Numbered from the stretch's first letter, positions 17,207-25,563 are shown. The stretch is DNA of 64,000 bases from Lactobacillus intestinalis (GCF_024397795.1 NZ_CP072983.1:1116001-1180000), one strand, 5' to 3'. Made by a program: numbers and translations. The notes: generated by a model from the letters alone, not told the origin.

Positions 17207-17258
17207 AAAAACCTCCTTTTTTGTCACCAATATTAAGTACGCAAAAAAGGAGATTTTT
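17207..17258 (-). promoter_or_regulatory. Hairpin masking the comGA ribosome binding site
   Basis: On the minus strand CTCCTTTTTTG (17242-17252) pairs perfectly with CAAAAAAGGAG (17213-17223) across an 18-base loop. After one mismatch, five more A-T pairs extend the stem. The 3' arm contains the comGA Shine-Dalgarno, 9 bases before the ATG. It would sequester the site if transcription starts upstream of 17258; a T6 run after the stem also makes it terminator-like. Confidence 0.6.
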
Positions 17259-17271
17259 CTTTTTTAAATAT

Positions 17272-17302
17272 AAAAAATCGCCTAGTTTTCACTAAGCGAT
17301 TT
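17272..17302 (-). terminator. Intrinsic terminator of yebC
   Basis: On the minus strand AAATCGCTTAG pairs with CTAGGCGATTT (one G-U pair) around a short loop, followed by TTT. It separates yebC from the comG operon. Confidence 0.8.
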
Positions 17303-17315
17303 CGAAATTTATTTA

Positions 17316-18044
17316 TTAATCTTCATCTGCAGCTGCAGTGTAGACATTTTGAACATCATCGTCATCTTCCAATTGGTCAACTAAGTGTTCAAATTGTTCC
17401 TTCTTATCAGCAGGAACTGGAGTAGTATTTTGTGGGATCATAGTTAATTCTGCATTTGCAAGCTTGTAACCAGCTTTTTCAAGAGCATCTCTTACTTGAG
17501 CAAATTGCTTTGGATCAGTGTAAATTTCAAATGCATCATCACTAGTTTGCAAGTCCTCGCCACCAGCATCCATTACATCAAGCAATACTTGATCTTCATC
17601 AGCATCAGTAGTTGAACGATCAATTACAATGTAGCCTTTTCTATCAAACATGTAGGCAACAGAACCAGTAGCACCAAGTGAACCACCATTACGAGTAAAT
17701 GCAACACGAACAGCTGAAGCAGTACGGTTCTTGTTATCAGTCAAGGCTTCAACAAAAACTGCTACACCACCTGGAGCGTAACCTTCATAAGTGATTTCAT
17801 CGTAGTGTTCGTCTGAGTTACCTTCAGCCTTCTTGATTGCACGTTGAATGTTATCTTTTGGCATGTTGTTTGAACGTGCCTTATCGATAACCATACGCAA
17901 GGTAGGATTCCCTGAAGGGTCAGGACCACCACTCTTTGCAGCCATATAAATTTCACGAGATAACTTTTGGAAAATTTTACCTCTCTTAGCGTCTTGCGCA
18001 TTCTTGCGGCCTTGAATATTGTGCCATTTTGAATGTCCTGACAT
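17316..18044 (-). CDS. yebC: YebC/PmpR family protein (TACO1-like)
   Basis: The 242-residue cytoplasmic protein starts [21 protein letters not shown], which is diagnostic of the family (shown here only as its first residues), and the acidic C-terminus is also typical. The family has been described as transcriptional regulators and, more recently, as ribosome factors easing translation of difficult motifs such as polyproline. AAGGA precedes the ATG. It is monocistronic and lies just upstream of comGA on the same strand, behind a terminator. Confidence 0.95.
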   Translation of the reverse strand: MSGHSKWHNIQGRKNAQDAKRGKIFQKLSREIYMAAKSGGPDPSGNPTLRMVIDKARSNNMPKDNIQRAIKKAEGNSDEHYDEITYEGYAPGGVAVFVEALTDNKNRTASAVRVAFTRNGGSLGATGSVAYMFDRKGYIVIDRSTTDADEDQVLLDVMDAGGEDLQTSDDAFEIYTDPKQFAQVRDALEKAGYKLANAELTMIPQNTTPVPADKKEQFEHLVDQLEDDDDVQNVYTAAADED

Positions 18045-18132
18045 AAGAATCCTTCTTTCTATTTACTATAATATTAACGTTTATAATCTTAACTCACAGA
18101 CAACTAAAATTCAACGTTATCAGGAATTTAAA

Positions 18133-18645
18133 CTATTTTTTCTGCAATTTTTTTCGAATAAAGATAACAATAATACATAAAACAATTCCGCATAAAGCTC
18201 CGGAAGCATCTAACATTACATCATGAACACTTGGAGTACGATCGCCTGTTAAGTATTGGTGATATTCATCAAAAGCAGCTAAGGCAATTGCACCGAACCA
18301 AGTCAAAACCGGAGCAACCCACTTAAGTTTAAAGATTCTTCTTAATCCTAAAAATCCAAACATCCCTACTAAAAAGTAAGATCCAAAGTGAGCCATCTTT
18401 CTTACAACAAATTGCGTCATTCCCGCAGTTCCACCATCAAGCTCCGCATTATGCCATCTACCACCATAGTAAATATTCCAATTTCCTACAATTTCTTCAA
18501 TAAAATGTAAATGAGTGTTGATAAAACCCGGCTTCATTTCCTGCTGCTGGTAAGTCATTGAACTTGAAATAAAGAGCATAATTAAGACCAGCAATGCAAT
18601 CAAAAGATAGACTTTTTCTCTAGTTGTAAATTTAAAATTTCGCAT
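18133..18645 (-). CDS. VanZ family membrane protein
   Basis: A 170-residue protein with four predicted membrane helices. VRKMAHFGSYFLVG and AAFDEYHQYLTGDRTPSVHD carry the conserved RKxAHxxxY, DExxQ and R-x6-D motifs of the VanZ family. AAGGGATG precedes the ATG. Its role is unknown beyond the family link to glycopeptide tolerance. It is distinct from the VanZ-like protein at 3.2 kb, which lacks the RKxAHF motif. Confidence 0.85.
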   Translation of the reverse strand: MRNFKFTTREKVYLLIALLVLIMLFISSSMTYQQQEMKPGFINTHLHFIEEIVGNWNIYYGGRWHNAELDGGTAGMTQFVVRKMAHFGSYFLVGMFGFLGLRRIFKLKWVAPVLTWFGAIALAAFDEYHQYLTGDRTPSVHDVMLDASGALCGIVLCIIVIFIRKKLQKK

Positions 18646-18717
18646 CCAAACATCCCTTTTAGTTTTTTACTATCATCTCACTTATTATGTCTAAATTCAT
18701 TTCATTTTAGAAAAAAA

Positions 18718-18748
18718 TAAAAAAGCCCACTTTCAAAGTGAGCTTTTT
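18718..18748 (-). terminator. Intrinsic terminator of rpsN
   Basis: On the minus strand AAAGCTCACTT-TGA-AAGTGGGCTTT (one G-U pair) is followed by TTTATTT. It begins right after the rpsN stop codon. Confidence 0.8.
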
Positions 18749-18749
18749 T

Positions 18750-18935
18750 TTACCAACTTGCCTTCTTAACGCCAGGCAATTGGCCATCATGTGCTAATTC
18801 ACGCATGCAGACTCTGCATAAACCAAATTTACGGTAAACAGAATGTGGACGTCCACAGCGTTCACAACGTGTATATTCTCTAGTTGAGAATTTATTTTCT
18901 CTATGATTTTTTACAATTTGTGATGTTTTTGCCAT
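18750..18935 (-). CDS. rpsN: 30S ribosomal protein S14, zinc-binding type, standalone copy
   Basis: The 61-residue type Z S14 has two CxxC pairs, CERCGRPH and CRVCMREL, forming a zinc ribbon, and ends in [11 protein letters not shown]. It is outside any ribosomal-protein operon, so it is probably an extra copy beside one in the spc operon, which this window cannot show. No Shine-Dalgarno lies at normal distance. The start codon follows the stop of a 33-codon ORF by one base (TAATATG), so translation is probably coupled. Confidence 0.93.
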   Translation of the reverse strand: MAKTSQIVKNHRENKFSTREYTRCERCGRPHSVYRKFGLCRVCMRELAHDGQLPGVKKASW

Positions 18936-18936
18936 A

Positions 18937-19038
18937 TTATCTGTGTTTTCTAATCCTTTCTTCTACAGGTTGTTTGGGAGAAGTTAATGCGATTAACGTA
19001 GTTACAATGATTCCGATTGCGACGATCTGGCTTGTCAT
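18937..19038 (-). CDS. 33-residue small membrane peptide coupled to rpsN
   Basis: Begins with ATG 8 bases after a full AGGAGG and reads [20 protein letters not shown] followed by a charged tail rich in Glu, Lys, Arg and His. That gives one short membrane helix plus a basic C-terminus. Its TAA is one base from the rpsN ATG. A promoter lies upstream (TATAAT at 19111-19116). The strong ribosome site and the overlap-style junction support translation, either as a functional peptide or as a leader that lets ribosomes reach rpsN. I do not recognise the sequence. Confidence 0.65.
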   Translation of the reverse strand: MTSQIVAIGIIVTTLIALTSPKQPVEERIRKHR

Positions 19039-19110
19039 TCTAATTCCTCCTAATTTAAGACAAAGACCTAAATTCCTTTCAAAACAAAGATCTACTTACT
19101 TTTCGTAACT

Positions 19111-19140
19111 ATTATACAACACTTACTTTATATAAGTAAA
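19111..19140 (-). promoter_or_regulatory. Promoter of the sORF-rpsN unit with an embedded inverted repeat
   Basis: -10 TATAAT (19111-19116) and -35 TTTACT (19135-19140) are 18 bp apart on the minus strand. The inverted repeat TTACTT-TATAT-AAGTAA (19123-19139) covers the spacer and -35, an operator-like position. Confidence 0.55.
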
Positions 19141-19343
19141 GCGTTTGGGCCACCTTTTTTAAAATTTATTTCGTAAGCGTTTTACCCCTAGCCACACCGT
19201 ATCATAATCGTTAGAATGAATAAGGACTTAATACTATAAGGAGAAGAATTGACTCGATGGATATAAAATTCAAGAATAAGTCTCCCGGTCATCTCTAGTA
19301 CGCAACATAATTATTACTACTAGAAAAGGATGAGAAATTAAAA

Positions 19344-20993
19344 GTGGATGAATTAAACGCTCTAAATCCAGATAAGAAATATATTTCTTGGCAAACTTTA
19401 TTTTTAATGGCTTTGTGTACAGTTATCGGACTTGATGACATTATGTACAACTTCCAAAACCAAGGAATGTCAGTTATCTTTTCTTGGATTGTAATGGTAA
19501 TCTTTTACGTTATTCCATATTCATTAATGGTTGGACAATTAGGTTCAGTCTTTAATAAAGAAGGCGGAGGGCTTTCTTCCTGGGTTCGTGGAACTGATGG
19601 AGAATTTTTAGGATATTTCACAGCTTGGACTTACTGGGCAGCTTCTATTCCTTACGCAGTTGACTCCGCAAACGAAATTATCGTTGATATTGGTTGGGCT
19701 CTTACTGGATCAGAAAAGTTTCAAGATAAGATTCCAAACTCGTTATTCGCCTTGTTAACTTTTGTTACATTTATTGTCTTTATCATTGTGGAACATCATT
19801 TTTCAAATTCAATGGAATTCTTATCAACCATTGGTGGAGGCTTGATGGTGATTATGACGATTTTGTTTGTCCTTTTGGCTTTTGTCGGATTGGCAAAGTC
19901 GGGTGGGCACATGGCAACTACCAATTTTACATGGACTGATATTTTCCCTAAATTTGATTGGCACTACTTCTCAACAATCGCCATGTTGATTTATGCAATG
20001 AATGGGGCCGAACTGGTTGCCCCATATGTAACCAAGATGAAGAAACCTCAATATGATTTTCCTAAAGCTATGATTGCTTTAGCTGTCATGACTGCTTTCT
20101 TAACTATCTTTGGTTCATTTGCACTTGGAATCTACTTTAATGCTAATCATCTGCCTAATGACTTAAAGATGAACGGTGCCTACTATGCCTTTAAGATGAT
20201 CGGTCATCAATACGGTTGGGGTGATTTCTTACTTTACTTCTGGGCATGGACTTCTGTATTCTTCAACTGTGCATTGTTAGCCGTCTTGCTTGACGCCATG
20301 ACTAGAATGCTTATCTCTGATACTGGAGACCGTTACATGCCTAGATTCCTTCGTAAAAAGGATAAAAATGGTTTACCAATTAATGGCTATATCTTAACTG
20401 TGGCTCTTTCTTCATTTATTATGATTTTAGGTATTTTCTTACCAAATATGAATGATATTTTTAACTGGCTCCTTAACTTAAACGGTATCGTATCACCAGG
20501 TGTTACTTGCTGGATCTTCTACTCATTCATGCGAATTAGAAAGAACTCTAAGAAGTTTCCATCTAAGTATGTTTTCATTAAAAATGATAAGATCGCATGG
20601 ACAGTAGGATTAATTTTGCTCTTAGTTACTGCTATTGCAACAATTATGGGAATTACCCCTCAAGACGTACCAGAAGGCAGTGGGATTTGGTGGTATGAAT
20701 TAATCATTAATATTGTTGCCGTCATTGTTTTAATTGGTTTAGGAGCAATTTTACCAGCTATTAGACGTCGTGAAGTTGAATACGGAATTGCTTTTGATAA
20801 ACCTCAGTGGATTTCAATAATTACAATCATTGTGATTGCAATTATCTTTGGTGTTTACCTCGGTGGATTAAAACATATCCCAGCTCGTGGAATTTATATT
20901 GCTATTGAAGGTGTGGTTGCTTTAATCATTGCATGGTTAATCGGGAGAAGAAAACCTAACTTAGCTGATGGTTTTAAGGCTGAAGAAGATTAA
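19344..20993 (+). CDS. APC-superfamily amino acid permease, YjeM-like
   Basis: The 549-residue protein has 12-13 predicted membrane helices and starts with GTG at 19344 (GGATGAG upstream). The N-terminal region ALCTVIGLDDIMYNFQNQG and the GGGLSSWVRG loop match glutamate/GABA-antiporter-like permeases of the YjeM/GadC branch. The C-terminal tail is cytoplasmic and acidic. It is single-gene, with a 200-base leader (19141-19343) in which I see no clear promoter or riboswitch. The permease at 57.5 kb is a relative with the same WTYWA signature. Substrate unknown. Confidence 0.82.
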   Translation: MDELNALNPDKKYISWQTLFLMALCTVIGLDDIMYNFQNQGMSVIFSWIVMVIFYVIPYSLMVGQLGSVFNKEGGGLSSWVRGTDGEFLGYFTAWTYWAASIPYAVDSANEIIVDIGWALTGSEKFQDKIPNSLFALLTFVTFIVFIIVEHHFSNSMEFLSTIGGGLMVIMTILFVLLAFVGLAKSGGHMATTNFTWTDIFPKFDWHYFSTIAMLIYAMNGAELVAPYVTKMKKPQYDFPKAMIALAVMTAFLTIFGSFALGIYFNANHLPNDLKMNGAYYAFKMIGHQYGWGDFLLYFWAWTSVFFNCALLAVLLDAMTRMLISDTGDRYMPRFLRKKDKNGLPINGYILTVALSSFIMILGIFLPNMNDIFNWLLNLNGIVSPGVTCWIFYSFMRIRKNSKKFPSKYVFIKNDKIAWTVGLILLLVTAIATIMGITPQDVPEGSGIWWYELIINIVAVIVLIGLGAILPAIRRREVEYGIAFDKPQWISIITIIVIAIIFGVYLGGLKHIPARGIYIAIEGVVALIIAWLIGRRKPNLADGFKAEED

Positions 20994-20999
20994 ACTAAA

Positions 21000-21030
21000 A
21001 GAAAGTGTTGAAACAACACTTTCTTTTTTT
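21000..21030 (+). terminator. Intrinsic terminator of the APC permease gene
   Basis: AGAAAGTGTTG-AAA-CAACACTTTCT is a perfect 11-bp stem followed by seven T. It lies between two convergent genes. Confidence 0.9.
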
Positions 21031-21032
21031 CT

Positions 21033-21488
21033 CTAAAAATGCAAATTAAATAGACTTACAATCACGAATGTCATCCCACTTGCAATGACTGGTCCAGCTG
21101 CAATCCCTTTGAAGGCTACTACGCCAATGATTGTTCCTAAAACTAAGGCTACTGTCACTTGCGGAAATTGAGCCAATTGATCTACTCCATATCTTGACAA
21201 GATTGCTACGGCAATTCCCGCAGCCACAGCAATCCATCCGGCTGGAGTTTTGAAAGTTTTGAACAAATCGTTAAAACCAATTTGTCCAGTTGCGATTGGA
21301 ATTAAGATCGCCACCGAAATAACGGTGACACCCCAATTAATTCCTTTCGCTTGAATAACAGGCATGTATTTTGCACTAAAAGGAATTAATTTTAAAAGCA
21401 TTACGACGCCAGTTGCAATAATCAGCGACATATTCTTTCCCACAAGTGCTACTAGTAAAATTAAGCCTAAAAATAGCCAACTTTCCAT
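21033..21488 (-). CDS. DUF441 family membrane protein
   Basis: About 151 residues with four to five membrane helices; it matches the YeaL/DUF441 family of unknown function. The helices are separated by short Gly-rich turns ([18 protein letters not shown] near the end). ATG 21488 is preferred because GGGAGG lies 6 bases upstream; the frame is open seven codons further. The promoter region is shared with the divergent HAD gene. Confidence 0.78.
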   Translation of the reverse strand: MESWLFLGLILLVALVGKNMSLIIATGVVMLLKLIPFSAKYMPVIQAKGINWGVTVISVAILIPIATGQIGFNDLFKTFKTPAGWIAVAAGIAVAILSRYGVDQLAQFPQVTVALVLGTIIGVVAFKGIAAGPVIASGMTFVIVSLFNLHF

Positions 21489-21557
21489 CTTTTCCTCCCT
21501 TTCAACCATTATTTTTCTACCTTAACAAAAAAATAAATAAATTACTATTCATAATTT

Positions 21558-21578
21558 TGAAACCGTTTACGGTATAAT
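21558..21578 (+). promoter_or_regulatory. CcpA site (cre) joined to the promoter of the HAD gene
   Basis: TGAAACCGTTTACG matches the cre consensus TGNAANCGNTNNCA at all but the last fixed position and runs into a perfect TATAAT at 21573-21578. Occupying this site would block the promoter, so glucose repression of the gene is predicted. Confidence 0.65.
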
Positions 21579-21618
21579 ATTTATTAGAGAAAATAAAATA
21601 CAAGATAAGGAGACAAAA

Positions 21619-22437
21619 ATGACAAAAATTCCTTTTAAAGCTGTTGCAGTAGATATGGATGGAACCTTTATGAATGACGATCTTACTTATGATCATGAAA
21701 GATTTGACAAAGTTTTGACTAAGCTTCATGAACATCATATTCATTTTATTGTTTCTAGTGGGCGTCCACTTTCTCGATTGCAACGAGATTTTGCAGATTT
21801 TTTAGATCGAATTGATATGATCGCCGACAACGGGGCAATTTTAGTACGGGACAATAATATCATCTCCACTCACTTTTTCACTTATTCTACAGGGATGGCT
21901 TTGATTAATTATGTAGAAGAACATTTTCCGGAAGCTCACATTTGTATCAGTGGTAAGGATCGTGCTTATTTAAAAGAATCTTATCCGACAGATTTCAAAC
22001 GTTTAATGCGCTTTTATTATCCAAACTACATTGCAGTAAAAGATTTCGGCGAAATTCCAGCTAGCGAAAGAATTATTAAGTTGACTTTGAATTGTCCTGC
22101 AGAATATGCTGAAGAACTAGAGGCTGGTTTTAACGAAAAACATACTGAACGAATTCATTGTACAACCAGTGGTTTTGATGATATTGATGTTATGCCCTAT
22201 GGTGTTAACAAAGCCCAAGGATTAAAATACTTCTTGCGCTATTTCCATCTCACTCCCAATCAATTAATTGCTTTTGGTGATGGAATGAATGATAAGGAAA
22301 TGCTGGAGTTAGCTGGCTACAGTTATGCAATGTCGAATGGTAATCCTGAAATTATTAAATTAGCAAAGTATAAAGCTCCTAGCAACAACGAGAGCGGAGT
22401 TTTAAAAGTTCTGGAAGCTTATCTAGATCAAAAGTAA
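21619..22437 (+). CDS. Cof-type HAD-superfamily phosphatase
   Basis: The 272-residue cytoplasmic hydrolase has the HAD motifs DMDGTF (nucleophile D13), SSGR, a lysine in motif III and GDGMNDKEML in motif IV, with a C2B-type cap. Such enzymes dephosphorylate sugar phosphates or nucleotides; the substrate cannot be read from sequence. AAGGAG precedes the ATG. It is monocistronic with a cre site over its promoter, pointing to carbon control. Confidence 0.9.
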   Translation: MTKIPFKAVAVDMDGTFMNDDLTYDHERFDKVLTKLHEHHIHFIVSSGRPLSRLQRDFADFLDRIDMIADNGAILVRDNNIISTHFFTYSTGMALINYVEEHFPEAHICISGKDRAYLKESYPTDFKRLMRFYYPNYIAVKDFGEIPASERIIKLTLNCPAEYAEELEAGFNEKHTERIHCTTSGFDDIDVMPYGVNKAQGLKYFLRYFHLTPNQLIAFGDGMNDKEMLELAGYSYAMSNGNPEIIKLAKYKAPSNNESGVLKVLEAYLDQK

Positions 22438-22442
22438 AAACA

Positions 22443-22482
22443 AAGCGAGAAAGCTCAATTTAAGCCTTCTCGCTTATTTTTT
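22443..22482. terminator. Intrinsic terminator between HAD and asparaginase genes
   Basis: AAGCGAGAA and TTCTCGCTT form a 9-bp stem, extended by GC/GC after a mismatch, followed by ATTTTTTATTT on the plus strand. Confidence 0.8.
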
Positions 22483-23470
22483 ATTTCAATGTGATTTCAC
22501 CAGCAATATCTTTATTAAAGAATTCGCTGATTTCATGGACATCCATTCCTTGTCCTAATCCCCACATTAATTTAGTAATAGCACTTTCTGAAGTCATGTC
22601 TCCCGCACTAATTGCTCCTTCTAACAGTGCTAAGCGCCCAACCTCATATTTAGTTAAATCACTACGTTCATATAAACACTGGCTGCTGGCAATTACAGGA
22701 ATTCCCATTCGAATCAACTTTCCAATTGCTCCTACTAAATTCCGGCGAATGTAATTCATTCCACCTAAACCATAAGCTTCAATAACTATTCCTTGGCAGC
22801 CACTTTTTACCATAGCAAATAGTAACTCTGGATCAAATCCTGGGAATAGCTTAACCAAAGAAACATGCGTATCAATCTTAGTATTTAAAACGCACTTTTT
22901 ATTTTCAATTTTGGGCTGATAATTAAAAACTATTCCATCTGAAGTTACTGTTGCCACTGACGGAACATTCACACTTTCAAAGGCATTGAAGTTAATGGTT
23001 CTCACCTTAACAGTTCTACATCCCAGCATAATTTTACGATCAAATGCCAAATAAATTCCGGGATGACACACCGCAGCTGCCGCAAAAGCTAAACGCAAGT
23101 TCTCTGGCGCATCACTCAAAACTACATTAATCGGCACCTGACTTCCCGTTAAGACCACCGGAATCTCGATATGCTGAAGCATAAAAGACAACATTGAAGC
23201 TGTGTAAGCCATCGTATCCGTTCCATGACTGAGCACAATTCCATCATAGTCATTTCGATATTTATAAATTTGTTCAGCGATAAACTTCCATTCTTCCGGC
23301 TGAATATTGGAAGAATCTAGTTGTAAAATATCTTTTACATCAATGTCATAGGGCATCTCACCAAGAAGTTTCAATAAATCTTCCCCAGATTCCTTGGGTA
23401 CCAAACCTGAATCTGAAACTGATGAAGCAATAGTTCCACCAGTAGAAAGTAGTAGTAATTTTTTACTCAT
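22481..23470 (-). CDS. L-asparaginase
   Basis: Hydrolyses asparagine to aspartate and ammonia. The two asparaginase motifs are present: STGGTIASS near the N-terminus (nucleophile Thr13) and LSHGTDTMAYTA (Thr84-Asp85). There is no signal peptide, so it is the cytoplasmic type I enzyme. At 329 residues it has the normal length. The small FMN-binding-domain protein 17 bases upstream may be cotranscribed, though no link between the two is known to me. Confidence 0.93.
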   Translation of the reverse strand: MSKKLLLLSTGGTIASSVSDSGLVPKESGEDLLKLLGEMPYDIDVKDILQLDSSNIQPEEWKFIAEQIYKYRNDYDGIVLSHGTDTMAYTASMLSFMLQHIEIPVVLTGSQVPINVVLSDAPENLRLAFAAAAVCHPGIYLAFDRKIMLGCRTVKVRTINFNAFESVNVPSVATVTSDGIVFNYQPKIENKKCVLNTKIDTHVSLVKLFPGFDPELLFAMVKSGCQGIVIEAYGLGGMNYIRRNLVGAIGKLIRMGIPVIASSQCLYERSDLTKYEVGRLALLEGAISAGDMTSESAITKLMWGLGQGMDVHEISEFFNKDIAGEITLK

Positions 23471-23487
23471 TATTATTTTCCATTCTA

Positions 23488-23775
23488 TTAATCATTGTCA
23501 CGTGCGTCGGCTAGAGCTTTTCCTACGACAGTTTTTACTGCCTTAGTGAGCACACTAGCTGAAGACACGCCATCGATTGCTACTGATTGTGACTTTAAAA
23601 TTTGACCACGAAAGACTTTTTCAAGAGCAGGCTCAATTAAACGTTCATCTTTACCTGAAGAGATTTTAACATCAACAATTTTATTTCTGTCTACTTTAAC
23701 CTTAGCCTTTAAGTGAACTAAATCTTTAGTTTCTGCCGAGTATTCCCCGGGAATAAACTTAATCTCATCTTTCAT
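23488..23775 (-). CDS. FMN-binding domain protein
   Basis: A 95-residue cytoplasmic protein (start ATG 23775, AAGAAG upstream). The stretch SVAIDGVSSASVLTKAV resembles the DxxSGATxTS flavinylation box of the PF04205 FMN-binding domain, here with SSAS in place of SGAT. It has no signal peptide or membrane helix, so it is not a complete extracellular electron-transfer protein like PplA. A free FMN-binding module or a degenerate member is likely. It precedes asparaginase. Confidence 0.7.
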   Translation of the reverse strand: MKDEIKFIPGEYSAETKDLVHLKAKVKVDRNKIVDVKISSGKDERLIEPALEKVFRGQILKSQSVAIDGVSSASVLTKAVKTVVGKALADARDND

Positions 23776-23971
23776 CTTTATCACTTCTTCAACAATTCTT
23801 ATTATGGGTATTTTAGCAAAAATATTTACAAAAATACATTATTAAAACTGCTTTAAATTATCCCTCTCCTGGACAAATGATTGCAAAATACTGAGATAAA
23901 CATGATGCTTATCCTAATAATGGAAGGATCAACTTTTATCGATATTTATTAAAAATATTATATTTCGAATG

Positions 23972-24020
23972 CAAAAATACTGATAATCAGCGTTAAGACA
24001 AGCGTTAATTATCAGTATTT
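23972..24020 (-). terminator. Intrinsic terminator of the fluoride/phosphatase operon
   Basis: AAATACTGATAAT and ATTATCAGTATTT form a perfect 13-bp stem around a 20-base loop that itself holds two copies of GCGTTAA. On the minus strand TTG follows. The stretch between here and 23775 has no convincing gene. Confidence 0.75.
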
Positions 24021-24028
24021 CTTTTGCT

Positions 24029-24472
24029 TTAAATTTTCTCCAGTAAGGCCTTGCAGCCCATCAAAATCTCATCATATGCAGTATCAAAATCATTAGTATA
24101 CCAAGGATCCTCGACATCACTATTCTTATTAGCGAATTGCATTAACTTATATTCTTTGCGATCTGGATCACCACCAGTAATCCTATTCATATCCATAAAG
24201 TTTTCTTCGTCCATGCAAATCAAATAGTCATAATTTTGATAATCATCTTTGGTCATTTTCCGTGCATGACGTTGAACGTAAGGGACATTATTTTTCTCTA
24301 ACACGCGCGTAGTTCGCGGATCCATTGGCGAACCTACTGCATCTTCAGTGGCAGCTGCTGATTCGACTAAAACATCTTTACGACCACTTTTTGCCAATAA
24401 ATTTTTCATAATATATTCCGCCATTGGAGATCGACAAATATTTCCATGACAGACAAATAATATCTTCTTCAT
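24029..24472 (-). CDS. Low-molecular-weight protein-tyrosine phosphatase
   Basis: Dephosphorylates phosphotyrosine or small phosphate esters. The P-loop VCHGNICRSPMAE (Cys8, Arg14) and the general-acid loop VEDPWY are intact in a protein of 147 residues. Two ATG codons in tandem overlap the TGA of the upstream gene (ATGATG); the second has better spacing from GAAGG. It is the last gene of the CopY-FluC-FluC-membrane protein unit, not of a capsule cluster, so its substrate is open. Confidence 0.9.
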   Translation of the reverse strand: MKKILFVCHGNICRSPMAEYIMKNLLAKSGRKDVLVESAAATEDAVGSPMDPRTTRVLEKNNVPYVQRHARKMTKDDYQNYDYLICMDEENFMDMNRITGGDPDRKEYKLMQFANKNSDVEDPWYTNDFDTAYDEILMGCKALLEKI

Positions 24473-25188
24473 CATTTTACCTTCTTATCTGAACTAAATT
24501 TTAGCCAAATTGGCCACATTATTGCACTTACTATTCCTAAAATCAAACCTATCCAAATTCCTGATGAAATATCAATAAAGATCCCTTGATAAATTGTTTG
24601 AAAGGAAGACGTAGCTTCCGTACTAAAATACCATAAAAGGCCAAACGATCCCCCCGTTGCAATTATTATCGGAATTGAGGCCCAATATTTTCCAAAAATT
24701 ATTAAAAGTGCTCCTAATATATATAATAAAACAATAATAAAAATCGAGTATCGATAAATACTTATAATGTGATAGACCTGTTTGGAATCCTCTTTAAGCT
24801 TTTGATTAATTTCTTTTACTATAAATTGATTAACTACTTCTTCTAGACGATTGGAATTCTCTAGATTTAAATCGCTTGGCGTGATCTTTCCTGTTTCATC
24901 GTATTTTGTACTTAATCGATACAAATCCGCATAAGATAAATCTAAGTTATACTTTTTCGGAAAGGCTTGAAGCAAATCATCTTCTAAGCCTGACGCCTCT
25001 AAAAATTGAGTGGCATATCTCAAACTTTGATCTTCACTATCTGAAACAATTTCTTTAACAACCTGCTTAACCATTGCATGGGTATCATTAATTTTTAGTT
25101 GAACGTCACTGGTTAGCATTAAATATCCAGAAAGAGAGACTGCAATAATTGCGATTATTTTAATTATAATGTTCCATATTTTTTCCAT
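24472..25188 (-). CDS. Membrane protein of unknown function
   Basis: I do not recognise a family. The 238-residue protein has one N-terminal membrane helix (about 8-25), a soluble helical region of some 120 residues with many charged residues (KQVVKEIVSDSEDQSL; VVNQFIVKEINQKL), and three C-terminal helices (about 147-228). It begins directly after the second fluC gene (TAAATG) and overlaps the phosphatase by the ATGATG junction, so it is co-translated with both. An ion-channel accessory or sensor is only a guess. Confidence 0.6.
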   Translation of the reverse strand: MEKIWNIIIKIIAIIAVSLSGYLMLTSDVQLKINDTHAMVKQVVKEIVSDSEDQSLRYATQFLEASGLEDDLLQAFPKKYNLDLSYADLYRLSTKYDETGKITPSDLNLENSNRLEEVVNQFIVKEINQKLKEDSKQVYHIISIYRYSIFIIVLLYILGALLIIFGKYWASIPIIIATGGSFGLLWYFSTEATSSFQTIYQGIFIDISSGIWIGLILGIVSAIMWPIWLKFSSDKKVK

Positions 25189-25563
25189 TTAAAACAGTCT
25201 TCCTAAATAATACCCCACATACACTAGAATGAGTCCTCCCACATACGATGCTAAAGCATATAGAACTAATCCTGAATAATTTTTACTATGATATAGGGCA
25301 ACTAGTTCGGTATTCAAAGTTGAAAATGTAGTATAGCCACCCATTACTCCCGTTCCAACTAAAGCATAGAAAAATGGATTAACTTTCATACCAAAGAGAA
25401 TCCCTAAGATAAGCGTTCCAGTTAAATTAATAAATAGAGTTGGAAATGGTAAGTTTAAATAGTGCTTTTTTAATTCTTCCCAATGCTTTTTTCCATAATT
25501 AGTTATGAAGTAGCGTAAAATCGCGCCTAAACTTGCACCAAGACCTGCAATTATAATATTCAT
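25189..25563 (-). CDS. crcB: Fluoride ion channel subunit FluC/CrcB (second of pair)
   Basis: A 124-residue protein with four membrane helices that exports fluoride. It has the family blocks [20 protein letters not shown] and [15 protein letters not shown], including the Na+-site and Phe-box sequences. Firmicutes often carry two adjacent fluC genes whose products act as a heterodimer; this one overlaps its partner by 4 bases (ATGA). Confidence 0.93.
   Translation of the reverse strand: MNIIIAGLGASLGAILRYFITNYGKKHWEELKKHYLNLPFPTLFINLTGTLILGILFGMKVNPFFYALVGTGVMGGYTTFSTLNTELVALYHSKNYSGLVLYALASYVGGLILVYVGYYLGRLF

Noticed and set aside
17205..17316. ComX/SigH-type com box for the comG operon
   Set aside because: TACTTAATA at the hairpin loop is only loosely like TACGAATA, with an extra base; not enough to call.
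19257..19298. Possible 13-codon upstream ORF before the APC permease (ATG GAT ATA ...)
   Set aside because: AGGAG lies too far (about 13 bases) from the ATG, and there is no sign of pausing codons or a terminator as in a leader peptide.
23902..23952. 16-codon hydrophobic frame (MMLILIM...) near the end of the fluC operon
   Set aside because: Only a poor GAG before it, no promoter, and very short; it looks like chance.
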